From the NCBI GenBank assembly GCA_964372275.1, contig CAYJRR010000043.1, forward strand, positions 1 through 33,765: a stretch of 33,765 nucleotides of DNA. The letters run 5' to 3'. Position 1 is the stretch's first letter, and every line of letters starts with the position of its first letter. A program made the translations under genes and the position numbers. A model generated the notes under the pieces. It ran no database searches. It saw only the letters and a list, made by a program, of their open reading frames with translations, and was not told the DNA's origin. Below are positions 1 through 7,849 of the stretch, in pieces. The DNA comes from CAYJRR01 sp964372275 [NCBI: uncultured bacterium] (GTDB taxonomy: Bacteria > CAYJRR01).

Positions 1-130
1 AAGCCGCGCCCCCCTCCGCGGCGAGCGCCGCCAGCCGTTCGCCGAGGTCCGGGACGCCGGCGAACCGGTCGCGCGCCTCGTCCGAAAGAGCCGCCAGGAA
101 CGACGCGCGAAGGTCTGTCGGCGAGGTCAC
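1..130 (-). CDS. Partial N-terminus, probable ECF-type RNA polymerase sigma factor
   Basis: Reading leftward from a GTG at 130-128 gives 43 open codons running off the window edge. The peptide begins VTSPTDLRASFLAALSDEA and continues with a helix rich in Ala, Leu and Glu. No conserved sigma region 2 or 4 lies inside the window, so the call rests on two weaker points: the N-terminal style, which resembles sigma factors found beside myxobacterial kinases, and the divergent position 50 bases from a kinase carrying an anti-sigma-like zinc finger. The alternative is any small unrelated protein. Start choice is uncertain because no good Shine-Dalgarno sequence precedes the GTG. Confidence 0.4.
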   Translation of the reverse strand, partial: MTSPTDLRASFLAALSDEARDRFAGVPDLGERLAALAAEGGAA

Positions 131-180
131 CTTGCTGGGCCGCTCCCCGTGGCCGTACGATCGCACTGCCCTCGCCCGCC

Positions 181-3036
181 ATGCGCCATCCCGACGATGA
201 TAGCCTGGTCGCGTTCCTGGAGGGGCGCCTCGACCCTACCGGACGCGCCGGGATCGAATCGCACCTGGCCGTGTGCGACGACTGCCGCCGGGTGGTCGCC
301 GAGATGGGGCGGCAGGCGCCGCGCGACGACGACACCCGGCCGACCTCGCCGACGTCCGACCGGGAGCTGGCGCCCGGAGACCGGCTCGGCCGCTTCCAGG
401 TGCTGGGCCGCCTCGGCGCCGGCGGGATGGGGATCGTCTACGCGGCCTACGACCCCGAGCTCGACCGGAAGGTCGCCCTGAAGCTCTACGCCTCGACCGA
501 TGCGGACGATCCAGTCCGCGGTCGGGCGTTGCTCCTGCGCGAGGCGCAGGCGATGGCCCGGCTGTCGCACCGGAACGCGCTCACCGTCTTCGACTTCGGC
601 ACCTACTACGACCGCGTCTACGTGGCGATGGAGTTGGTCGACGGCATGACGCTGGCCGCCTGGCTTCAGCTCAAGGCGCGGCGGTGGAAGGAGGTTTTGT
701 CGGTCTTTCTTGGAGTCGGGGAGGGCCTGGCGGCGGCGCACGCCGCGGGGATCGTCCACCGCGACGTCAAGCCGTCGAACGTGATGATCGGGCGTGACGG
801 GAGCGTTCGCGTCATGGACTTCGGGTTGGCGCGCCGGACGGCCCGGGAAATGTCCGGCGAACGGCGGGCGCTGACCGGTGGGATCGGCACTACACCCGAG
901 ACGCTCGCCCAGCCGGGGGCGCTGGTGGGAACGCCGCACTACATGTCGCCGGAGCAGCTCGCCGGCCGGCCGGCCGACGCGCGGAGCGATCAGTTCAGCT
1001 TCTGCGTCGCACTCTACGAAGCGCTCTACGGCGAGCGGCCGTTCCAGGGACGATCGATCGAAGAGCTGCTGTCGGAGATCTCGGAGTTCGAAGTCCGTCC
1101 GGCGCCGCTGCCGACTCGCTCGATCGCCTGGGTCCTCGGCCGGCCGCGCCACGTCCCCGTCTGGCTCCGTCGGATCGTCGTGCGCGGACTCCATCCCGAC
1201 CCGGCGCGCCGCTATCCCTCGATGGCGACGCTCGTCGGCGCGCTGCGCGAAGATCCGTGGGAATCCCGGCGTCGCGCGATCGCCGTCGGAGGGTTGGCGG
1301 CGGGGATCGCCGTCGCCCTCCTTGTGGCGGCGGGCGTCCGCTCGACGCTCGTCTGCAAGGACGTGACGCGGCCCCTCGCCGACGCCTGGAACGAAGCACG
1401 CAAGGCGACGGCGCACAGGGCCTTCTCGGCCACGGGTGCGAGCTTCGCCGAGGACTCCTGGCGGCGGGTCGCCGAGAGTCTGGACCGATACGCGGAACGT
1501 TGGTCCGCCGGGCGCAAGGAGCTGTGCCTTGCGACCGCCCAAGGGACCCGTCCGGACCGGACGGTTGCTCCGATCGCGCGCTGCTTCGACCGGCGGCTGG
1601 GCGAGCTCGCGGCGATGGTCGAGCTCCTCGAAACGGCAGACGCTTCGATCGTCGAGCACGCGGTGCGCGCCTCGCAGGAGCTTCCGCCGATCGAGAGCTG
1701 CGCCCTTGCCCGGTCCCGACCGCAGGACGACGCCGATCCCGAGCGCCGGGCACGGATCGACGCGATCTGGACCCGATCGCAGAAAGCGCTGGCCCGGCTG
1801 AACGCCGGCCGTCCGATCGAAGGACGCGCGGAGATGGCCGCCGTGCTCGCCGACGCGAAGGACGTGGGGGACCCCGAGCTCGAAGCAACCGCGCGAATCG
1901 CGCTCGCCCTCGATCGATACGAAGCGGGCGAGCTGTCCGACGCCGAGCGCCAGTTCGAAGAGGCGGCCTCGGCGGCCGAGCGGGCGGAGGACGATCTCCG
2001 CCGCGCGCGCGCGTGGGTGGGACTGACCGCCATCGCCGCGGAGACGGGTCGGCTCGACGAAGCCCGGCGGAGGTTGCGCACGCTGGATTCGATCGTCGCG
2101 CGGGTGGAGGACGAGCCGGGGGATCTCACCGCCGAGCGGCTCGGCGCGGAGGGGAACCTCGCCAACCGCGAAGGTCGACATCGGGACGCGGTCCGGATCG
2201 AGGAACAGGCGCTCGCGCTACGGGAGCGGCGGCACGGACCGACGGCGCTCCCCGTGGCCCACTCGCTGAACAACCTCGCCGTGTCCCTGGACGCGGCGGG
2301 GAAGCGGGAGGAGGCGGAGCGGGCGTATCGACGCGCCGCCGAGATCTACGAGCAGAGGCTAGGGGCCATGGACGCGAGCTTGGCGACGGTCCTGGACAAT
2401 CTCGGAACGCTGCTCGGCTACCAGGGGAAATTCGACGCCGCGGACGCGAGCTACCGCCGCGCGCTCGCCATCCGCGAAACGATCTTCGGGAAGGAGAGCG
2501 GCGCCGTCGCCGACAATCTGGTGAACCTGGGCACGCTGGAGACCGCGCGCGGCCACCACGCCGAATCGGCCGCCATCCTGGAGCGGGCGCGCGCCATCCA
2601 GGAGCGAAGGCTGCCGCCCGGGGACCCTTACTTCTTCATCCTGCGACACAACATCGGCGAGCTTCGCATGCACGAAAAGCGGCCCGCGGAGGCAGAGGTA
2701 GAGTTCCGTGCGGCCGCCGCCGGATTCGAGCGGGCGCTCGGCTCCGACCACCTGTATTCGGCGATCTCACGCGGCTGGTTGGCGCTCGCGCTCCTCGACC
2801 GGGGCCGGGCAAGAGAGGCCCTGACGCAGGCGGAGCGGGCGCGGGTCACGATGGAGAAGACGACCGGAGGCGAGAGCTTCGAGCTCGCGCGGCCGTTGGC
2901 GGTGATCGGACTGGCGCAACGCGACGGCGGTCTCGCGGCAAAGACGAGCCTCGAGGACGCCCTGCGCCTGCTCGAGGCCGAACCGGGGAGGGATCCCGTC
3001 CTGCTCGCCCGCGTCCGGGAGGCGCTCGGCCGCTAG
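181..3036 (+). CDS. Membrane Ser/Thr protein kinase with zf-HC2 zinc finger and TPR sensor domain
   Basis: A 951-residue receptor-type Hanks kinase. Residues 1-45 look like a zf-HC2 anti-sigma zinc finger, with His28, Cys32 and Cys35 in H-x3-C-x2-C. The kinase domain (about 68-350) has the glycine loop GAGGMG at 79-84, Lys101, HRDVKPSN at 193-200 with catalytic Asp195, and Asp213 of DFG. One membrane helix lies at about 367-386. Residues 420-950 are mostly helical TPRs with tetratricopeptide signatures in the second half. The likely topology is cytoplasmic kinase and outside TPR region. Known role of the family: phosphorylation of cytoplasmic proteins in response to an envelope signal. Inference: the zinc finger may hold the divergent sigma factor. 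The ATG at 181 keeps the whole zinc finger; no clear RBS is visible. Its stop overlaps the convergent gene's stop. Confidence 0.93.
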   Translation: MRHPDDDSLVAFLEGRLDPTGRAGIESHLAVCDDCRRVVAEMGRQAPRDDDTRPTSPTSDRELAPGDRLGRFQVLGRLGAGGMGIVYAAYDPELDRKVALKLYASTDADDPVRGRALLLREAQAMARLSHRNALTVFDFGTYYDRVYVAMELVDGMTLAAWLQLKARRWKEVLSVFLGVGEGLAAAHAAGIVHRDVKPSNVMIGRDGSVRVMDFGLARRTAREMSGERRALTGGIGTTPETLAQPGALVGTPHYMSPEQLAGRPADARSDQFSFCVALYEALYGERPFQGRSIEELLSEISEFEVRPAPLPTRSIAWVLGRPRHVPVWLRRIVVRGLHPDPARRYPSMATLVGALREDPWESRRRAIAVGGLAAGIAVALLVAAGVRSTLVCKDVTRPLADAWNEARKATAHRAFSATGASFAEDSWRRVAESLDRYAERWSAGRKELCLATAQGTRPDRTVAPIARCFDRRLGELAAMVELLETADASIVEHAVRASQELPPIESCALARSRPQDDADPERRARIDAIWTRSQKALARLNAGRPIEGRAEMAAVLADAKDVGDPELEATARIALALDRYEAGELSDAERQFEEAASAAERAEDDLRRARAWVGLTAIAAETGRLDEARRRLRTLDSIVARVEDEPGDLTAERLGAEGNLANREGRHRDAVRIEEQALALRERRHGPTALPVAHSLNNLAVSLDAAGKREEAERAYRRAAEIYEQRLGAMDASLATVLDNLGTLLGYQGKFDAADASYRRALAIRETIFGKESGAVADNLVNLGTLETARGHHAESAAILERARAIQERRLPPGDPYFFILRHNIGELRMHEKRPAEAEVEFRAAAAGFERALGSDHLYSAISRGWLALALLDRGRAREALTQAERARVTMEKTTGGESFELARPLAVIGLAQRDGGLAAKTSLEDALRLLEAEPGRDPVLLARVREALGR

Positions 3037-4043
3037 GGGAGCTCGACCGCGACGCCGCCGCGCTCGAGGGAGCGTTGGCCGGCCTCGAGTACGCGCACCA
3101 CGCGCAGCCCGCTCCTGCCGTCGGAGCGCGGGGCGCGCGAGGCGAGCGCGCACTCGACGAAGTGGCCGCACTCGACCTTGAGCGGCTCGACCGAATCGAC
3201 GCGCGGAATCACGATGTCCCCCGAGCGCAACGTGATCGCCTCGCCGTAGGTCTCGTAGTCGAGCTTGACCTCGGCACCCTTGTCGTAGACGCGGACCTTC
3301 TCCGTCGACTCGCCGTCGTCGAACGTCACCATCTTCCGCGCGCCGACGATGGTGAACTTGCGGAGCTTGTGCGGGTCGAGCCAGGAGACGTGCACGTGCG
3401 CCGTCACACCTCCGTCGAAGAGAAGATGCGCGAAGACCACGTCCTCGATGCCGGCGTTCAGGAAGCTCGCGCCGCGCGCGGAGACGGCGATCGGTTCGCG
3501 CCCCATCAGGTGCAACGCCACCGAGACGTCGTGCGGCGCGAGGCTCCACCAGGCGTTCTCGTCCTTGCGCACCACGCCGAGGTTCAGGCGCTGGCTGTAC
3601 AGGTAGCGGATCGTTCCCAGCTCGCCGGTGTCGACCAGCGCCTTGAGCCGGTCGACGGCGGGGTGGTACTCGAGCAGGTGGCCGACCATCAGCACCTTGC
3701 CGGCGCGAGCCGCGGTCTCCTCCAGATCGCGGGCATCGGCGGAGGTCATGGCCATCGGCTTCTCGACGAAGACGTGCTTTCCACTCTGCAGGGCGCGTTT
3801 CGCCAGGGGATGGTGCGTGTGGGGCGGCGTGGCGATGGCGACGGCCTCGATCCGGGAGTCGGAGAAAACCAGCTCCGGATCGGAACAGGTCGCGACGCCG
3901 GGATGGGCGGCCGCCGCGCGGGCGAGGCTCGCGGGGAGCGAATCGCAGATCGCCGCCAGCTCCACCTTCGACAGCGACGCCATGTTCAGGAGGACGTTCT
4001 TAACCCATTTGCCGACGCCGATCATCCCCAACGCCAGCTTCAT
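3033..4043 (-). CDS. Gfo/Idh/MocA family NAD(P)-dependent sugar dehydrogenase (WbpB/WlbA-like)
   Basis: A 336-residue oxidoreductase. The Rossmann signature is GMIGVGKW at 6-13, followed by the family motif EKP at 94-96, a GHLLEYHP segment at 121-128 and the active-site-like His171-Asp172 (APHDVS). Family members oxidise or reduce a ring carbon of a nucleotide sugar or inositol. Pairing with a WbpD-like acetyltransferase points to oxidation of C3 of UDP-N-acetylglucosaminuronate in surface-glycan synthesis; this is inference from context. The ATG at 4043 is preferred over upstream codons because it starts at the Rossmann strand and forms an ATGA overlap with the upstream gene's stop, implying translational coupling. 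The aminotransferase (WbpE) and UDP-GlcNAc dehydrogenase (WbpA) that would complete the pathway are absent here. Confidence 0.88.
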   Translation of the reverse strand: MKLALGMIGVGKWVKNVLLNMASLSKVELAAICDSLPASLARAAAAHPGVATCSDPELVFSDSRIEAVAIATPPHTHHPLAKRALQSGKHVFVEKPMAMTSADARDLEETAARAGKVLMVGHLLEYHPAVDRLKALVDTGELGTIRYLYSQRLNLGVVRKDENAWWSLAPHDVSVALHLMGREPIAVSARGASFLNAGIEDVVFAHLLFDGGVTAHVHVSWLDPHKLRKFTIVGARKMVTFDDGESTEKVRVYDKGAEVKLDYETYGEAITLRSGDIVIPRVDSVEPLKVECGHFVECALASRAPRSDGRSGLRVVRVLEAGQRSLERGGVAVELP

Positions 4044-4621
4044 CGGTCGACCTCGCGCACCGCCCCGTCTTCGGCCCGGTAGCGCGACCCGCATTCGCCG
4101 CACGCCGCGTCACCGGCGGGGCGGGCGGCGAAGGGGAGACGCACCCCGCAGCGGCAGACCCAACCCGCCACGCGACCCGGGACGCCGATCAGGAGCGCGA
4201 ACGGCGGAACGTCGCGCGTCACGACCGACCCCGCTGCGACGAAGGCGTAGCGCCCGACGTCGTGTCCGCAGACGACGGTGCAGTTTGCGCCGAGCGTGGC
4301 GCCCCGACCGACGCGCGTGGCGCGGAACTGGTGCTTGCGCGAAACGTGGCTGCGCGGATTCACCACGTTGGTGAAGACCATCGACGGACCGCAGAAGACG
4401 TCGTCCTCGAGGACCACCCCTTCGTAGACGGAGACGTTGTTCTGGACCTTCACGTTGCGTCCGATCGTCACCTTCGGTCCGACGTAGACGTTCTGCCCCA
4501 GCGAGCACCCCTCCCCGACCACCGCCCCCGCCGTGACGTGGCTGAAGTGCCAGACCTTCGTCCCCTCTCCGAGCACCGCGCCCGGGTCGACGACCGCCGT
4601 CGGATGGATCGTGACGCCCAC
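4040..4621 (-). CDS. Left-handed beta-helix acetyltransferase (WbpD/WlbB-like) with C-terminal zinc-ribbon-like Cys pairs
   Basis: 193 residues from a GTG at 4621. Residues 5-135 are hexapeptide repeats of a trimeric left-handed beta-helix, with the WbpD-like landmarks KVWHFSHV (22-29), NVYVGPKV (44-51), FTNVVNPR (83-90) and GHDVG (119-123). The family transfers acetyl from acetyl-CoA to the 3-amino group of a UDP-diaminoglucuronate. The last 40 residues carry Cys156, Cys158, Cys174 and Cys177 as C-x-C-G and C-x-x-C-G, which looks like a small zinc ribbon added to the catalytic core. It is coupled by ATGA to the downstream dehydrogenase. The first gene of this two-gene unit, it is divergent from a membrane protein across only 42 bases. 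Sugar specificity cannot be read from sequence. Confidence 0.88.
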   Translation of the reverse strand: MGVTIHPTAVVDPGAVLGEGTKVWHFSHVTAGAVVGEGCSLGQNVYVGPKVTIGRNVKVQNNVSVYEGVVLEDDVFCGPSMVFTNVVNPRSHVSRKHQFRATRVGRGATLGANCTVVCGHDVGRYAFVAAGSVVTRDVPPFALLIGVPGRVAGWVCRCGVRLPFAARPAGDAACGECGSRYRAEDGAVREVDR

Positions 4622-4663
4622 TCGGCACGAAATACCATCCTCGGCGCGGTAAGATCCACCTCC
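4622..4663. promoter_or_regulatory. Short divergent intergenic region
   Basis: These 42 bases separate two divergent genes that both start with GTG, so any promoters must overlap or extend into coding sequence. It is somewhat richer in A/T than its surroundings (AATACC, GTAAGATCC), but I see no convincing -35/-10 pair. Confidence 0.3.
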
Positions 4664-5872
4664 GTGTCATCGTCCACCCTCGTCGCACCCGCACCCGTCC
4701 CACGCGCCGCACTGACCACCCGCTTCGCCGACTTCTGGCTCCTCGGGGGACTGAGTCTCGCCCTCTGGACCGCGATGGTCGCGCTCCAGGGCTGGCGGCT
4801 GGGGGACGGGGCGCTGGCGGTGTTCACCCGCACCCAGTTCGCCGGGATTGCCGGCGCCAACGCGACGTTGATGCTGCTGCTCAACGGCCCGCACTTCCTC
4901 GCCTCCTATCGACTGGCGTACGGACGGGGCTTCCGTTACGTCCGGGAGCGCTGGTTCGCGTTGATCGTCTTCCCGGCGGCGTTGCTGGCGGCGCTCGCCT
5001 TCGCCTTCGCGGGATACGGGACCGGCGTCGAAGCCGGCGGATCGTTCCGCTGGTTGGGGCGGATGTTTCTCCGGATCGGACTGTCGCCACCCATCGGACC
5101 GCATGCGACCGCCGGCGGCGCGGTGATGACCCTCCTGATCCAGACGATGCTGCTGACCGTCGGTTGGCACTACAGCAAGCAGGTCTACGGCTGCATGATG
5201 GTCTACGCCCGCTACGACGGTTATCCGCTGACCGACCGTCAGCGCGCCTGGATCCGCTGGAGCCTGCATTCCGTCGCCATCGCCTCCTACGTGGCGCTCA
5301 ACCTCCATCGCAACGAGCTGGCATTCCTCAACGTCCCCTACTACGGGCTCGGCTTCCCCTACTGGCTCCACCTGGCGACGACGATCGGCTCGATCGCCGC
5401 CATTGCCGGCTGCGCGCTCCACGTCGTCCGCAAGAACGGGCTCGACTCCGGCCGGCGTCCGAGTCTGAACTTCGTGGTCCCCTACATCGCGTTCCTGGCC
5501 TGGTGGTTCCCGTTGCTCGACCAGGTCGAGTTCACCACCGTGCTGGTGCCGGCCTTCCACGCCATCCAGTACCTGCCGTTCGTCTTCCGCGTCGAGCGGG
5601 CCCAGGCGGCCGCGCGCAGCCCGGCGCGAGCCGACCTCGCCGTGACGCTCTGCGCCGTCGGGCTCGTCGTCGCCGGAGCGCTCGCGTTCGACCTCCTGCC
5701 GGGGGCGCTCGACCACCGGCTGGCGACCCCCCGAACGATGAACGTCTTCTTCTTCACCGCCGCCGCGGCGGCGTTCATCAACATCCACCACTATGCGATC
5801 GACAGCGTCATCTGGAAGACGCGCGATCGGCACGTCGGCGGCCCCCTCTTCGGCGCGCGCACCTCGCCGTGA
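4664..5872 (+). CDS. Polytopic inner-membrane protein of unknown family with conserved-looking histidines
   Basis: 402 residues from a GTG at 4664. Open sequence extends upstream but antisense to the acetyltransferase gene, so the short form is preferred. About nine or ten hydrophobic segments fill the chain. Histidines and aromatics cluster at helix ends: GPHFLASY (His77), GWHYSKQVYG (His169), and near the end NIHHYAIDSVIWK (His375, His376). Such paired histidines in membrane helices recall di-iron or heme proteins, but I do not recognise the family and assign no reaction. A short charged C-terminus follows the last helix. The downstream lipoprotein gene begins 20 bases after the stop, so co-transcription is plausible. 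Confidence 0.75.
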   Translation: MSSSTLVAPAPVPRAALTTRFADFWLLGGLSLALWTAMVALQGWRLGDGALAVFTRTQFAGIAGANATLMLLLNGPHFLASYRLAYGRGFRYVRERWFALIVFPAALLAALAFAFAGYGTGVEAGGSFRWLGRMFLRIGLSPPIGPHATAGGAVMTLLIQTMLLTVGWHYSKQVYGCMMVYARYDGYPLTDRQRAWIRWSLHSVAIASYVALNLHRNELAFLNVPYYGLGFPYWLHLATTIGSIAAIAGCALHVVRKNGLDSGRRPSLNFVVPYIAFLAWWFPLLDQVEFTTVLVPAFHAIQYLPFVFRVERAQAAARSPARADLAVTLCAVGLVVAGALAFDLLPGALDHRLATPRTMNVFFFTAAAAAFINIHHYAIDSVIWKTRDRHVGGPLFGARTSP

Positions 5873-5892
5873 TCGGATATCCTCTCCGGTCG

Positions 5893-7758
5893 ATGGCACG
5901 ACACCGCTCACTCCTCGCCGGACTCGTTCTCCTCGCCGGTTGCACCGACCGCTACGGCGGCTCGGCCTGCCGCCTAACCCACGAAGGGGGGGGCGCGACG
6001 GCGCAGTTCCACCTCGATGCCGACTGCTTCGCGAATCCGTTCCCGACCGACCTGCTGCGCGACGGCGATGAGATCGCCGTGCCGGCATCGCGGTTCGGGT
6101 ACCTGTTGCCGCAGACCGAGGCGTTCGACGACACGCACGAGTACCTGGAGGAGGTGGCGGAGTCGCTCGACGGCGACGGCTTCAGCACCATCGCGCCGAT
6201 CCGCATCCTGTTCGACCATGCGGTCGACCTGGCCACCGTCCCCGGAAACGTCCGCCTCTACGTCTTCGACACCGCCGGCCGCGCCGTCCCGGACGGGACC
6301 GAGCTCGTCCCGACCTGGGACGACGACCTCTCCGCGCTCCTTCTGCAGCCGCAGACCCCGCTGCGCGCGAAGACGACCTACGGCGTCGCCGTCCTTTCGA
6401 CGCTGCTCGACGGCGAGGGTCGCCCGACGATGCCGACGAAGGACTTCGGCCGGTACCTGGCCGGCGGGCCGCTCGCCACCGACGCGCTGGTCGTCGAGGC
6501 CGCGTCCGAGGTCGGAGCGGTCGTCCTGGCCTTCTCCTTCCGCACCCAGACGGAGACCGACGACCTGGTCTCGATCCGGGACCAGGTGTTCGGCGAGCTC
6601 GGGAACGTCCTCCTGCCCGACTTCGATGCCGACACCGGATTCGAGGGGCTCCTCGGTGGCATCTACACCAACGGCAGCCTCGGTTTCTCGACGATTCTCG
6701 AGGGGGAGGACGGCTCGAATCTGGGGACGATCGCCACCGGCATCTTCGAGTCGTTCGACTTCCGGGGACTCGACGAGGGCTCGTTCGATCCGGAGCTGGT
6801 CGCCGGCCGCGCCACCCCCCCGACCAATCCGGTCGACTTCCGGGTCGCCGTCCCGGCCGGTTCGGCGCCCTCGGGCGGATGGCCGATCGTCCTCTACCAG
6901 CACGGTCTCGGCGGCAGCAGCCAGGACGTCTACCGCTGGGCGAACGAGCTCGCCACCTACGGCTTCGCCACCGTCGCGATCTCGGCCCTGGAGCACGGAC
7001 GCCGGGGGACGGTGACAGAGTTCTTCCAATGGGGGAGCATCCCCGCGACGAGGGACAACATCCGCCAGACCAACGCCGACCAGCTCCAGCTGCTCCGCAC
7101 GCTGCGCAACGGAAAGGTGTTCGGAACCGATCCACTGTTCGACCTCCTCGACACCAGCGACGTCCGCTACTTCGGCATCTCGCTCGGCGGGATCCTCGGG
7201 GTGAACTTCCTCGCCGTCGCCCCCGGCCTCGACCTGGGGGCGCTGGTCGTGCCCGGCGCGCACCTGTCGCTCGAGCTGTACGCCGAGCAGGTGGGGGTCG
7301 AGTACCTCTATCCGTTCATCTCCGCCCGGGCCGGGATCGACCCCGAGGATCCCGAGTTCGACGACTTCATCAAGGGCTTCCAACCGCTGGTCCAGCTCGG
7401 GATCGACCGCGGCGATCCGGCGAACTACGCGCCGCACGTGGTGACCGAAGGCCAGCAGCTTCCCAACACCGGCGCCAAGATCGTCCTGCAGACCGAGGCG
7501 CCCGGGGACACGTGGGTGCCGAACGACGCCAACGAGACGCTGCGACGCGCGATGGGTCTCCCGCTCCTCACCGCGGCGGTGACCAACACCGCCGGGGTCT
7601 CGGGGACGTGGGTCTTCGACGTGGAGGCGTTCGACTACGAGGACGAGCCCCACGGCTACTTCGGCGACCTGTGCGAAGGCCGTCACCAGGTCTTCCACTG
7701 GCTCGCGACGGATGGCCAGGAGCTGGTCGACCCGGCGGTCGCCGGCTGCCCGCAGTAG
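5893..7758 (+). CDS. Alpha/beta-hydrolase lipoprotein (extracellular lipase/esterase-like)
   Basis: 621 residues. The ATG at 5893 gives a lipoprotein signal ending in LLAGC with the lipidated Cys at 17; upstream open sequence is a shadow of the preceding gene. Residues 30-320 form a beta-rich region with an Ig-like stretch (about 100-170), as in large bacterial secreted lipases. The hydrolase core has the oxyanion segment YQHGLGG (His337-Gly338) and the nucleophile elbow GISLGG with Ser430. Asp in APGDTW and His in DEPHGYF are candidates for the remaining triad residues. Probable role: ester hydrolysis at the outer membrane or outside the cell; substrate unknown. It lies between a membrane protein and the cytochrome gene, with a hairpin in the 91-base gap downstream. 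Confidence 0.85.
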   Translation: MARHRSLLAGLVLLAGCTDRYGGSACRLTHEGGGATAQFHLDADCFANPFPTDLLRDGDEIAVPASRFGYLLPQTEAFDDTHEYLEEVAESLDGDGFSTIAPIRILFDHAVDLATVPGNVRLYVFDTAGRAVPDGTELVPTWDDDLSALLLQPQTPLRAKTTYGVAVLSTLLDGEGRPTMPTKDFGRYLAGGPLATDALVVEAASEVGAVVLAFSFRTQTETDDLVSIRDQVFGELGNVLLPDFDADTGFEGLLGGIYTNGSLGFSTILEGEDGSNLGTIATGIFESFDFRGLDEGSFDPELVAGRATPPTNPVDFRVAVPAGSAPSGGWPIVLYQHGLGGSSQDVYRWANELATYGFATVAISALEHGRRGTVTEFFQWGSIPATRDNIRQTNADQLQLLRTLRNGKVFGTDPLFDLLDTSDVRYFGISLGGILGVNFLAVAPGLDLGALVVPGAHLSLELYAEQVGVEYLYPFISARAGIDPEDPEFDDFIKGFQPLVQLGIDRGDPANYAPHVVTEGQQLPNTGAKIVLQTEAPGDTWVPNDANETLRRAMGLPLLTAAVTNTAGVSGTWVFDVEAFDYEDEPHGYFGDLCEGRHQVFHWLATDGQELVDPAVAGCPQ

Positions 7759-7774
7759 ACCGCGGGGTTACGCT

Positions 7775-7799
7775 CCCGCAAGGGGGCTCCCGATGCGGG
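7775..7799 (+). terminator. Intercistronic hairpin between hydrolase and cytochrome genes
   Basis: CCCGCA (7775-7780) pairs perfectly with TGCGGG (7794-7799), and a nested GGG/CCC stem can form in the loop. No T-run follows, so it is not a canonical intrinsic terminator. It could attenuate read-through or stabilise an mRNA end; it starts 17 bases after the hydrolase stop. Confidence 0.35.
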
Positions 7800-7849
7800 A
7801 TTGCCGGCGCACCGCGGGCATGATTGGCTCGTCCGTCCGGAGGTCCCCG

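Noticed and set aside
1257-4082. 941-codon plus-strand frame overlapping the first kinase
   Set aside because: A +1 shadow of the kinase, Arg/Gly-rich throughout and running through the convergent genes; no recognisable domain.
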